NCBI RefSeq assembly: GCF_030063145.1
Contig: NZ_JASISM010000005.1
Coordinates: 248,001-312,000, forward strand
Source of the DNA: Cryobacterium sp. PH31-L1
Lineage (GTDB): Bacteria; Actinomycetota; Actinomycetes; Actinomycetales; Microbacteriaceae
Direction of reading: 5' to 3'
DNA: 64,000 nucleotides
How positions within the stretch are numbered: position 1 is the first letter of the stretch; each line of letters starts with the position of its first letter. Below, piece by piece: positions 47,100 to 54,872 of this stretch. The position numbers were made by a program, and so were the translations under genes. A model generated the notes under the pieces. The model ran no database searches and was not told the origin of the DNA. It saw only the letters and a list, made by a program, of their open reading frames with translations.

Positions 47100-47780
47100 T
47101 CACGGCGAGACGTCGACCCATTCCTGACCGAGCACTTCCAGGGCAGCACCCCCGGCCGTTGCCTGGGCTACCAGCGCCCTCAATCGCTCGGCGTCATCGT
47201 CAGCCAGGCGCAGCACTGCTTCCCGACCGTAGTCCGTACACAGGATGCGCACACCGTATTGGCGCAGTTCGGCTTCGATGCGTCCGGCCTCCGCGTGGGC
47301 CAGGGCAAGGCTGAACAGGTCCCTGCGTTGCCGCGCCACAAGGAGCCCTCGGGACTGCGCATCGTCGATCGTGGTCAGAACCGCATCCGAGTAGGCGCGC
47401 ACCAGTCCGCCCGCCCCGAGCAGCGTGCCACCGAAGTAGCGGCTGACCACGGCCACGCTGTCGACGAAGCCCCGTCCGGCGAGCGCCTCGAGCATGGGCC
47501 GGCCAGCGGTACCCGAGGGTTCACCATCGTCATTGGAGCGACGCACCTGGTCGGGGGCGCCAGTTGGCCCGATCACGAATGCTGAGCAGTGGTGACGAGC
47601 ACTCCCGTGTTCTTTGCGAGCTTCGTCGACCACAACGCGCGCAGCTTCCTCGGTTTCGGTTCTGACCAGGCGGCAGAGAAACCGCGACCGTTTGACCTCG
47701 ATCTCGGCATCGACACGACTTCCCGGGCCACCCTGCAGAGTGAGATCGACCATCCCTCCAGTCTCTCTCAATTCGCCCAT
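47100..47780 (-). CDS. YigZ/IMPACT family protein
   Basis: 226 aa. ATG 47780 has GAGGTGG eight bases upstream; ATG 47753 is directly adjacent to GGAGGG and less likely. The IMPACT N-terminal domain shows EIEVKRSRFLCRL, SARHHCSAFVIG, DDGEPSGTAGRPMLEAL and YFGGTLLGAGGLVRAYSDA; a C-terminal DUF1949-like domain follows. The function in bacteria is not settled. It begins 13 nt after the APC permease stop and is probably co-transcribed with it. Confidence 0.9.
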   Translation of the reverse strand: MGELRETGGMVDLTLQGGPGSRVDAEIEVKRSRFLCRLVRTETEEAARVVVDEARKEHGSARHHCSAFVIGPTGAPDQVRRSNDDGEPSGTAGRPMLEALAGRGFVDSVAVVSRYFGGTLLGAGGLVRAYSDAVLTTIDDAQSRGLLVARQRRDLFSLALAHAEAGRIEAELRQYGVRILCTDYGREAVLRLADDDAERLRALVAQATAGGAALEVLGQEWVDVSP

Positions 47781-47793
47781 ATCATGCGCCACC

Positions 47794-49224
47794 TCAGGGG
47801 GCCGGTGAATTCGACTCCGGTTCGGCGGTCTCGGCCGCTTGGGCGCTGCGCACACCCTCGGGCCGCCCGGACCGCACCCAGATTTGATGCAGGACGGCCG
47901 ATACCACCAGCGCCGCTCCGAGGCTGAGCAACGGCAGCCCGCGCGACAGGTTCATGATCAGGGTGAAGAGTACGACCAGGGCACCGACCAGATTCAGCAT
48001 GAGGGAAGCAGGTCGGCGCTCGCGAAATGAGAATCGGGCCATGGCGAGCAGACCTCCCAAAAAACTCAGGAACACGGCGACGGCATAGTACAAGACGAGG
48101 CTCTGATCGTCACCGCCCGCAATGATCGTGATGGTCACCCCGAGCACCGCGAACAACGCCACTCCCCAGATCGGTGTGTGTCGACTGTTGGTGCGGGCCA
48201 GGGCCGCGGGGAGGATACCCACGCGTTGCCCGTCGGCACGGGCATGGCGAGCGAGGGCTTTGAGCATTCCCGGCCCGGCTTGGAAAGACGAACTCGCGGC
48301 GGCGAGCAGCAGCAGAGCGGTGGCCAGCTGGAAGGCAGCGAACAGCGGTGCCGGTGCGGCTACCCGGGCGAGCTCGGCGATCTGGGTTGTGTCGGGCCCG
48401 GGGATGCCGATGCGCAAGTGCACCAGTTCCACCGCGAGCCCGATCGTTGTGGTGCCGACAACCGCCAGGGTGAACCACAGCGTGAGCCGTCCGAATCGCC
48501 GCCGCCCCGCGTCGTCCAGCTGGCCGAGTTCGGCAATCGCCGTGGACGGGGCCTCCACACCGGTGGCCAGGGCCATGGCCACCGGAAAAGCGAGCAGCAC
48601 GGCCACGATGGGCAGGTGGGGAACGGTCTCCGTAATTGTTCCTTGTGCCTGCGGGGTGACCCCGATGCCGTAGATAAGAACGGCCGCCATGAGGGCGATG
48701 AACGTCAGCGTCATGACAGCGAAAATGACCCGACCCAGATGGCCGAACAACGTCGCAACACCGACGACCAGCAACAAGGCCACGGCAATCTCCATGCGCC
48801 ACGGAGCCAGCGCTGGAAAGTAGGCGATTGCAGCAGATGCCCCGGCCGAGACACTCACCGCAATCGTCAACACGAAGTCCACTACCAGGGCGCCGATGGG
48901 GATGAAGGACCAACCGTCGCCGAATGCCTCACCGACAGCGGCTGAGGCGCCGCCGCCCTTCGGGTACCGCGAGATGAGTTGGCGGTAGTTCACGATGACG
49001 AGGGTGATGATCGCCACCACGAGACCCATCGTCGCCAGCAGCAGAGACAGATCACCGCCCAGTGCCCGCAACGCCGCTTCAACCGCATAGGCGACCGAGG
49101 ATACCGGGTCGGCCATTACGGAGAAGGCAAAAGCGATGAGAAGCACACCCCGGGAGGCGAACATCCGGTGAAACCGGGTGAATGGAGGGCGACGGGGCGA
49201 TCGGACGAATTCGGGCACGAACAA
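47794..49224 (-). CDS. APC superfamily permease
   Basis: 476 aa, about 12 membrane spans. FSVMADPVSSVAYAVEAAL in span 1 with the unwound Gly/Ser-type break, ISRYPKGGGASAAVGEAFG, and PVAMALATGVEAPSTAIAELG are APC-type features; the KGGG/EAF pattern recalls KimA-like potassium/proton symporters, but a potassium role is only a suggestion. The C-terminal tail is short. I see no c-di-AMP riboswitch upstream. Heads a two-gene unit with the YigZ-like gene. Confidence 0.85.
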   Translation of the reverse strand: MFVPEFVRSPRRPPFTRFHRMFASRGVLLIAFAFSVMADPVSSVAYAVEAALRALGGDLSLLLATMGLVVAIITLVIVNYRQLISRYPKGGGASAAVGEAFGDGWSFIPIGALVVDFVLTIAVSVSAGASAAIAYFPALAPWRMEIAVALLLVVGVATLFGHLGRVIFAVMTLTFIALMAAVLIYGIGVTPQAQGTITETVPHLPIVAVLLAFPVAMALATGVEAPSTAIAELGQLDDAGRRRFGRLTLWFTLAVVGTTTIGLAVELVHLRIGIPGPDTTQIAELARVAAPAPLFAAFQLATALLLLAAASSSFQAGPGMLKALARHARADGQRVGILPAALARTNSRHTPIWGVALFAVLGVTITIIAGGDDQSLVLYYAVAVFLSFLGGLLAMARFSFRERRPASLMLNLVGALVVLFTLIMNLSRGLPLLSLGAALVVSAVLHQIWVRSGRPEGVRSAQAAETAEPESNSPAP

Positions 49225-49298
49225 CCCTCCAGTTGACGCTCAGCCCTGCAAGCTTAGGACTCTACGACAGGGAACTGGAGCCATTGCATCCGCTTAGT

Positions 49299-49874
49299 TC
49301 ATTGTGAACGCGCGCGGCGGCGTTCCCGCCAAGTCATGGCGGCGAGCGCCGCGGCCTCGCGTTCCCGCTTCAGCCGGGCCTCCTCGATGCGGGTAGCTCG
49401 GCGCTCCCGCCAGAGCACGAGCTGTTCGTCCACGTCCCGAGTTGGCGTGACGACGGGCGGCCCGCCCTGTAACTGCCGCCGTGCCGCCGCCACTCGGCTG
49501 TTGAAATCCCTGAGGATCTCGGTGACCGCAGCCTCAGACTGCGCGCTGTCCAGCCGCGCGTCGAGTTCGGCGTTCTCGGTGCGCAGGATGAGGGCCGACA
49601 GCCCGAGCCCCATGATCTTCTCGCTCTCGATCTTCTGGCGAATCCACCAGTCCGGGTCATACCCACGATCGAGGTTTGCGAGCGGCTTGCCCGCACCCGG
49701 CAGGTCGTCGAACTCGCCGCGACGAATGGCCTGCTGGATGGCCATTTCCACTTACTGGGCGCGCGCTTCCATCATGGATTGCCCGGCGGTTTTCGGCTCG
49801 GGGTCGTTGTCGGTCGGCGCGGGCGTGTCGGCCGGATCGGGCGGAAGGATCCGCTTGAGTTGGTATCGAGCCAC
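49299..49874 (-). pseudogene. DUF1992 (DnaJ-associated domain) gene with in-frame TAA
   Basis: The recognisable DUF1992 part (AIQQAIRRGEFDDLPGAGKPLANL) starts at GTG 49751. The same frame continues upstream with TVARYQLKRILPP and EPKTAGQSMMEARAQ, plausible N-terminal sequence of the family, but a TAA at 49752-49754 separates the two parts. A single base change from a Tyr codon would explain it. Either the gene is a nonsense pseudogene, or translation restarts at GTG 49751 giving a 150-aa protein. The upstream end abuts a beheaded ABC ATPase frame on the other strand, so the promoter may also be lost. Confidence 0.65.
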
Positions 49875-49898
49875 GGTCAGTCGGGCGTCGGTGGGTGA

Positions 49899-50183
49899 CC
49901 CGTCGTAACGCTCCTTCCCTTCGACCTCCGCAATCGGTTCGTGAACGAGCTGTCCTCCGGGCAGACCCAGTTACTGGCGGTGGCCACGGCCCTCGTGCGG
50001 CCCTTCGACGTTCTCATCCTCGACGAACCGGAGCAGCGGCTGGATGCGCACCGCCGGGATCTCATTGCCGCGGCGGTGCGCCGAGAAATCGACCGCGGCG
50101 CATCCGTTGTGATCGTCAGTTACAGCGCAGAGCTGGTGGCCCACCACCCGCAAAGCGGGGCGAATGGTATGTTATTGAAATGA
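49899..50183 (+). pseudogene. C-terminal fragment of an ABC transporter ATPase
   Basis: The frame after TGA 49896-49898 reads VNELSSGQTQLLAVATALVR with the ABC signature LSSGQ, then Walker B DVLILDEPEQRLD, and ends VVIVSYSAELVAHHPQSG, where the H-loop His appears replaced by Tyr. Walker A and the first 120 or so residues are missing, so it cannot hydrolyse ATP alone. GTG 49941 is the first start codon. The stop overlaps the start of the membrane gene at 50180. Confidence 0.7.
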
Positions 50184-50818
50184 GCGAGATCAGCGTGCCG
50201 AGCCCAGCGACGCTTCCCTCGGGCTGGCTGCGACTGGACCGGGCCGGTTGGTGGGGCACCTTCGCGGTAACTCCGCTGAACGGCATCATGCTGGGCATCG
50301 TGCCGATCAACCTCGGTACCACGACCGCTCGAAGTTTCGATATCTCTATCTGGTGGGGCTTCCTGATGGCCCTTGGAGCCATCGTGCCGGTGTTCCTAGT
50401 GCTCTACCTCGTGCAGCGACTGCGATATCCACAGCCCTGGGTGAATTTCGACAGGAATGAACTGCGGGCCGGCCGCCGAGTCGTGCCTCTGACCGACATC
50501 GTGTGGGCCCGCCTCGATATGTTCGACCGACAGCGAGCCCACACCCGCATGCTCGCGCTACGGTTCGGCGCGGAGGGCGGTCCACGGGCATCCGTTCGCC
50601 TGCGCGGTCGTACAGGGCAGACACTCCCCGCCGAGGTGACCGCGGTCGTTGCGGAGATCATCCGCCGGTCGTTGGTTGCCGTGCCGCAGACCCCCAATGA
50701 CCCGAGCGGGCGCTTTGCCCGCTACAACTATCCCGGTTCGCTCGGCCGTGCCAACGCCCTCGAGGTCGTGCTGAACCCGCCGACCATCGACGACCGAGCC
50801 CCGGTGCTGATCGCCTAA
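50180..50818 (+). CDS. Hypothetical membrane protein, ABC-fragment neighbour
   Basis: 212 aa. ATG 50180 overlaps the ABC fragment stop (ATGA). Two hydrophobic spans (residues about 25-45 and 55-75) followed by a 130-residue soluble domain with VNFDRNELRAGRRVVPLTDIVWARLDMF, reminiscent of small PH-like or photosystem-assembly-type domains, but I cannot name it. Formerly coupled to the now broken ATPase. Its end overlaps the EamA gene end by 4 nt, convergent. Confidence 0.65.
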   Translation: MSEISVPSPATLPSGWLRLDRAGWWGTFAVTPLNGIMLGIVPINLGTTTARSFDISIWWGFLMALGAIVPVFLVLYLVQRLRYPQPWVNFDRNELRAGRRVVPLTDIVWARLDMFDRQRAHTRMLALRFGAEGGPRASVRLRGRTGQTLPAEVTAVVAEIIRRSLVAVPQTPNDPSGRFARYNYPGSLGRANALEVVLNPPTIDDRAPVLIA

Positions 50819-51834
50819 GCGGATGCGGCGGCCTTCGCCTCATCAGAGGCGGCGGCCGCGTCGCCGTGCCCGTCGCCGTGCCCGTGCGGCAGTTCCGGCT
50901 CGTCCGGCGGCAGCGCCTCGGCGGCCAGTTCGACGCGCTCCTCACCCACAGCGGCGATGCCACCCAGAATCAGGAGTCCGCCGAGCAACTGCAGCGGCGT
51001 CAGCACTTCGCCCAGTAGAAGCCAGGCGAAGAGCGACGCGAAGATAACCTCGAGCAGACCAACGAACGAGGCGAGCCTCGACCCGAGAATTCCCGCAGCC
51101 GTGATGCCGGCCGCATAGGCGATCGCGGTACTGATAATCGCCAGGGCGAGCAGCGGCACCCACCACGGCACGACCGTGCCGAGCAGGGACAGGTTACGAA
51201 GCGATGCGGTGAACGGGAGCAGGCCCGTCAGGCCGAGCAAGCCCAGCACCCCTCCCCCGACCAGCAGCCCGAAGGCTGCCAGCGCGATCGGCGGCAGGCC
51301 CTGAGCTGGGCGGGCGGCCACCACGAAGAACACCGCGCAGGCGATGGCCGCGCCGAAGGCGAACAGCACCCCCACCGGGTCGACGGCCCGAATGGCACCG
51401 GGTCCGATTACGAGCAGCAGCCCGGTGACGGCGAGAGCCGAGCCGAGCAGAACCGTGCGGCGCGGCATCCGTTTTGACGTCACCCAGACGAAGCCGACCA
51501 GGATTAGCGGTGCGAGAAATTCGATCAGCAGCGCGGTCGAGATCGGAATGGTCTGCAGGGCGGCGAAGTAGGCCAGTTGCGTGCACGCGACACCGACGAT
51601 GCCCATTCCGAGCACCCGCCAGCGGCCCAGCCACAGGGCCGCCCAACGCCCGCGCAGCGAATATAGCGCGAGCGGCAGCAGAATGAACCCGGCGGTCAAC
51701 GCGCGGGCGGTCACGGCGGCCGTGGGTGACCAGCCGGCCTCGAGCATGGGCTTGACCAGTGCGCCCGAGGTGCCGAACGAAATGGCAGAGCCGGCGGCGA
51801 CGATCAGGCCTCCCGGCAGGGACGAGATCTTCAT
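50815..51834 (-). CDS. EamA/DMT-type transporter with His-rich tail
   Basis: 339 aa, ten membrane spans in two EamA repeats (GTSGALVKPMLEAGWSP, LALYSLRGRWAALW; second half GLLEVIFASLFAWLLLGEVLTPLQLLGG). RhaT/RarD-like exporters move metabolites or amino acids. The last 30 residues contain HGHGDGHGD, an unusual metal-binding-like end. It is divergent from the CGNR regulator at 51920, its probable controller. Confidence 0.9.
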   Translation of the reverse strand: MKISSLPGGLIVAAGSAISFGTSGALVKPMLEAGWSPTAAVTARALTAGFILLPLALYSLRGRWAALWLGRWRVLGMGIVGVACTQLAYFAALQTIPISTALLIEFLAPLILVGFVWVTSKRMPRRTVLLGSALAVTGLLLVIGPGAIRAVDPVGVLFAFGAAIACAVFFVVAARPAQGLPPIALAAFGLLVGGGVLGLLGLTGLLPFTASLRNLSLLGTVVPWWVPLLALAIISTAIAYAAGITAAGILGSRLASFVGLLEVIFASLFAWLLLGEVLTPLQLLGGLLILGGIAAVGEERVELAAEALPPDEPELPHGHGDGHGDAAAASDEAKAAASA

Positions 51835-51919
51835 GCTTCTCCTTCGGACGACACGGGCCCGTCATGGTCTAAACTGGCCTGTGCCACTGACAGTAGAACC
51901 GTTTTGTTAAGGAGTCAAC

Positions 51920-52504
51920 TTGCATTTTGCCCCTGACACCGAGGAAGCTCTCGAATTCGTGGTTCTGCTTGGCGACACGGATCCCGGGGCTTCGCGCAGC
52001 GGCCGTGACGAACTCGAAACGCTCGCCGACTTGGCCGCGCTGCTCGCGCCGATTCCGTTCACCGGTCGCATCGACGGCGACGACGCAGAACTGTTCGACG
52101 TGCGGCAGACCCGGGCGCTGCTCCGGCGGGTCTGGACCCTCGACCGCGATGATGCGGTCACCGAGGTCAACCGCATCCTGCGTGAGGCCAAGGCTCTCCC
52201 CCAGCTCGCCCGCCACGACGTGTCGGACTGGCACCTGCACGCGACGGTGCCCGAGGCGCCCCTCGGCGAGCGGATGCGAGTTGAGGCTGCCCTCGCACTG
52301 ATCGACGTGATTCGCAGCGACGAAATGCGGCGCCTGCGCATCTGCGAAGCGGATGACTGCACCGGCCTGGTTCTCGACCTCTCCCGAAACGGGTCCAAGC
52401 GTTTCTGCAGCGTGCGCTGTGGCAACCGCATGAACATGATCGCGTTCCGCGAGCGTCAGGCCGCCGGGACTGCTGCTGAGGTCACTCCTCGCGCACAAGA
52501 ATGA
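51920..52504 (+). CDS. CGNR zinc-finger (ABATE domain) regulator
   Basis: 194 aa. TTG 51920 with AAGGAG five bases upstream. N-terminal ABATE-type ligand domain and C-terminal CGNR finger: Cys in RICEADDCTGLVLDLSRNGS and FCSVRCGNRMNMIAFRER (residues about 135-185). CGNR proteins are stress-induced transcription regulators in actinobacteria. It diverges from the EamA exporter, and its last 23 nt overlap the convergent dehydrogenase gene. Confidence 0.92.
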   Translation: MHFAPDTEEALEFVVLLGDTDPGASRSGRDELETLADLAALLAPIPFTGRIDGDDAELFDVRQTRALLRRVWTLDRDDAVTEVNRILREAKALPQLARHDVSDWHLHATVPEAPLGERMRVEAALALIDVIRSDEMRRLRICEADDCTGLVLDLSRNGSKRFCSVRCGNRMNMIAFRERQAAGTAAEVTPRAQE

Positions 52505-53450
52505 CGACGTTACCGATCTTTTGGCCGGCCGCCACGTACTCGTAGGCTTCACGAATCTGCTCGAGCGGGTAGCTTCGATCGATCACCGGCCGAAATTCAC
52601 CCGAGGTGACCAGCCCCTGCAGGAACAGGGCGTCCTCGCGCATGTCCCGGGGAATGGGAAACAGCACTCGCTTCCGGCGCAGCAGGGGCGTTGTAAGCGC
52701 CAGAACGGGGTTCTGCCACAGAGTTCCGAGCTCCGACGAAACATAGATTCCGCCCGGAACGAGGATGCGCCGGCACCGTCCGAAGGAACTCTTGCCGACA
52801 GCGTCGAGTACCACGTTGAATTCATTGTCGAGAGTGGTGAAGTCCTCCCGAAGGTAATCCACGACTCGTTCGGCTCCGAGCGATTCCACCTGGGCCAGGT
52901 GGGCGGTGGCGCAGACCGCCGTGACGCGGGCGCCGAGCTGCACCAGCAGCTGCACGGCGGCTGACCCGATGCCTCCCGTGCCGCCGTTGACCAGCACATT
53001 CTGCCCGGCCGTGACACGTGCCGCGCGAATCATGTTGAGCGCGTAGTGGGCACCCTCGATGATCGGCGCTGCCTGCTCATACGATGTCGCGGCTGGGATC
53101 TCGGCGACGAGGCCGGTCTCGGCGATAGTCAGGTACTCAGCGTGGCCGCCGAATTTCACGCCGTTGTAGCCGAACACCCGCTGGCCGACCGCGAATGCAC
53201 TGACGCCGGTACCGACGCCCACGATCTCGCCGGCGAATTCGCAGCCCAGAATCGTCGCCCTGGGCGCTCGCAGTCCACTGAACAGCCGCACCACGAGGGG
53301 CTTGCCACTCAGAAACCCGCAGTCCGTGCGGTTGACCGTGCCGGCAAAGACCCGCACGCGCAGCTCCCCAGTCTTCGGCGTCGGAGGCGACGCATCCTCG
53401 ACGTGCACGAAGCTCGGGGGTCCGTAATGGCGGTACACGGCGGCTTTCAT
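52482..53450 (-). CDS. NAD(P)-dependent alcohol dehydrogenase/quinone reductase-like (MDR)
   Basis: 322 aa from ATG 53450 (MKAAVYRHYG). GroES-like fold with NRTDCGFLSGKPLVVRLF, LGCEFAGEIVGVG, and Rossmann motif NGGTGGIGSAAVQLLVQLGA. The catalytic zinc His-Glu set is absent, as in quinone reductases. Substrate unknown. An upstream in-frame stretch to 53588 lacks homology. It overlaps the CGNR gene end. Confidence 0.9.
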   Translation of the reverse strand: MKAAVYRHYGPPSFVHVEDASPPTPKTGELRVRVFAGTVNRTDCGFLSGKPLVVRLFSGLRAPRATILGCEFAGEIVGVGTGVSAFAVGQRVFGYNGVKFGGHAEYLTIAETGLVAEIPAATSYEQAAPIIEGAHYALNMIRAARVTAGQNVLVNGGTGGIGSAAVQLLVQLGARVTAVCATAHLAQVESLGAERVVDYLREDFTTLDNEFNVVLDAVGKSSFGRCRRILVPGGIYVSSELGTLWQNPVLALTTPLLRRKRVLFPIPRDMREDALFLQGLVTSGEFRPVIDRSYPLEQIREAYEYVAAGQKIGNVVILVREE

Positions 53451-53546
53451 GCGGCACAGCGTACTCTCGAACGACAAATCGCTCCCGATCAGCCTCGGGA
53501 GCGACGCCGGCACATCCGCTAAAGACACGATTTCGTTGGCCTTTAA

Positions 53547-53858
53547 TTGCTTTTGGAAGGAATTACGCGAACCTCGTCGATAGAACATACCGAACTTCCC
53601 GCGCTAACCAATCGGCCCGTTGCCACCTGGTCACTCATGGTTTTGATGCTCATCGTCGTGGCGCTCATACCGGACTGGACCGAATCGGGAGCGAACAGAC
53701 CCCTCTGGCTTTTTGTGGTTCCCATCGTTTTGGGTTTGGGCGGTGCGGTGTTCGCTGTGCGCGCCCGTCACTTCTGGTGGGCCATTGTTTCCGCCGTCTG
53801 GGGATTCGCCCTGCTCCAAGGCCTGATCCTCGTTGTCACGCTGGTCAGCGGCCCCTGA
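53547..53858 (+). CDS. Small hypothetical membrane protein
   Basis: Up to 103 aa with three hydrophobic spans (WSLMVLMLIVVALIP, WLFVVPIVLGLGGAVFAV, FALLQGLILVVTLV). No ATG near the beginning; TTG 53547 or TTG 53553 are possible, with GGAAGGA lying inside the frame, so a non-standard start after it cannot be excluded. No family recognised. It is divergent from the dehydrogenase (96 nt). Confidence 0.5.
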   Translation: MLLEGITRTSSIEHTELPALTNRPVATWSLMVLMLIVVALIPDWTESGANRPLWLFVVPIVLGLGGAVFAVRARHFWWAIVSAVWGFALLQGLILVVTLVSGP

Positions 53859-53941
53859 CTCGCGTCACCGCCGCACGCGTGGCGACGCAAGCGTAGTCTG
53901 GACAAACTGCCCAAATGCCCACCCGACAGACAAGGCTTCAC

Positions 53942-54430
53942 ATGCTCCCGCTCACCGAAACGGATATCCGGGCCGCGTTCATCAACGCTTCCCTTAGTGA
54001 GCGCAAGGCCGTGACCCTGCCGTCGAACCTGGCAACGCTCGCCTGGGACAAACTCGACTATCTCGGCTGGCGTGACCCCAAGGCACCCGGAATCGGCTAC
54101 ATCATCGCCCGGCTCGATGACGACCCGGTCGGGCTACTGCTGCGAGAGCGCAAGGGAAAGATGACTACGCGGCCGCAATGCTCGTGGTGCAATGACGTGC
54201 AGTTGCCCAACGATGTGGCGTTCTTCAGCACCAAACGCGCGGGGCAGGCCGGGCGAAATGGCGACACCATCGGCATTCTGGCCTGTACCAATTTCGAGTG
54301 TTCGGTGAACGTTCGTAAGCTTCCCTCGGTCGCCTACATCGGATTCGACGTTGAGGCCGCTCGGCAACAACGCATCGAAGCGCTGGGCGAGCATGTGCGC
54401 AACTTTCTGCAGGACGTGCGGGACGGCTAG
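53942..54430 (+). CDS. FBP-domain (FusB-like) elongation-factor-G binding protein
   Basis: 162 aa from ATG 53942 (ATG 53915 adds nine residues). Helical N-terminus and a C-terminal zinc-binding domain with the four cysteines in CSWCNDV and CTNFECSV. FBP-domain proteins resemble FusB, which frees EF-G from fusidic-acid-stalled ribosomes; actinobacterial members are presumed to bind EF-G. Cytosolic. Monocistronic as seen. Confidence 0.88.
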   Translation: MLPLTETDIRAAFINASLSERKAVTLPSNLATLAWDKLDYLGWRDPKAPGIGYIIARLDDDPVGLLLRERKGKMTTRPQCSWCNDVQLPNDVAFFSTKRAGQAGRNGDTIGILACTNFECSVNVRKLPSVAYIGFDVEAARQQRIEALGEHVRNFLQDVRDG

Positions 54431-54872
54431 CGAGTTTCGGAGTTCTTCGGGCTGACCTTGAGCCTGTCGCACTGGCCGGGCATGAGTGCAGGCTGAGCCG
54501 AATCGTCGGAGTGACGGCGGGGTTGGTCGCGAGTCGACTCAGCAAAATCTCCAGCCGCGGTCGAATATTGCACTCGGGCATCGGCGACGCGGAATGGCAG
54601 CGATGCTGGTGCGCGGAGACGTAGGACATGCGCGAACTCGCGGCACGTACTTGTGACTAGAAATCGCTTATTTCTTCGATACCGCCACATCGGCACTCAA
54701 TCGCTGCTGTTACGAAATACGAGATGCTACCTACATTTGTCTCGTAGCAGTGGTACCAGTCTCGACGAATTCGGATCAGGCGGTCATACTTAGTCCTGGA
54801 AACTTAGCTGAGTTTCTCTCGCTTTTGTGTTCTATTGGCGGTAGAATGGGTGTCAAGGAGGCAATGGCGCCC
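54431..54872. other. Gene-free region, 442 nt
   Basis: I find no convincing gene. Its right part is A/T-richer (54655-54735) and carries TACGAGA (54718-54724) and TCTCGTA (54740-54746) as a 7-bp dyad. It probably holds the promoter of the HNH gene. Open frames extending the HNH gene back to 54750 begin at a GTG without a ribosome binding site. Confidence 0.5.
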
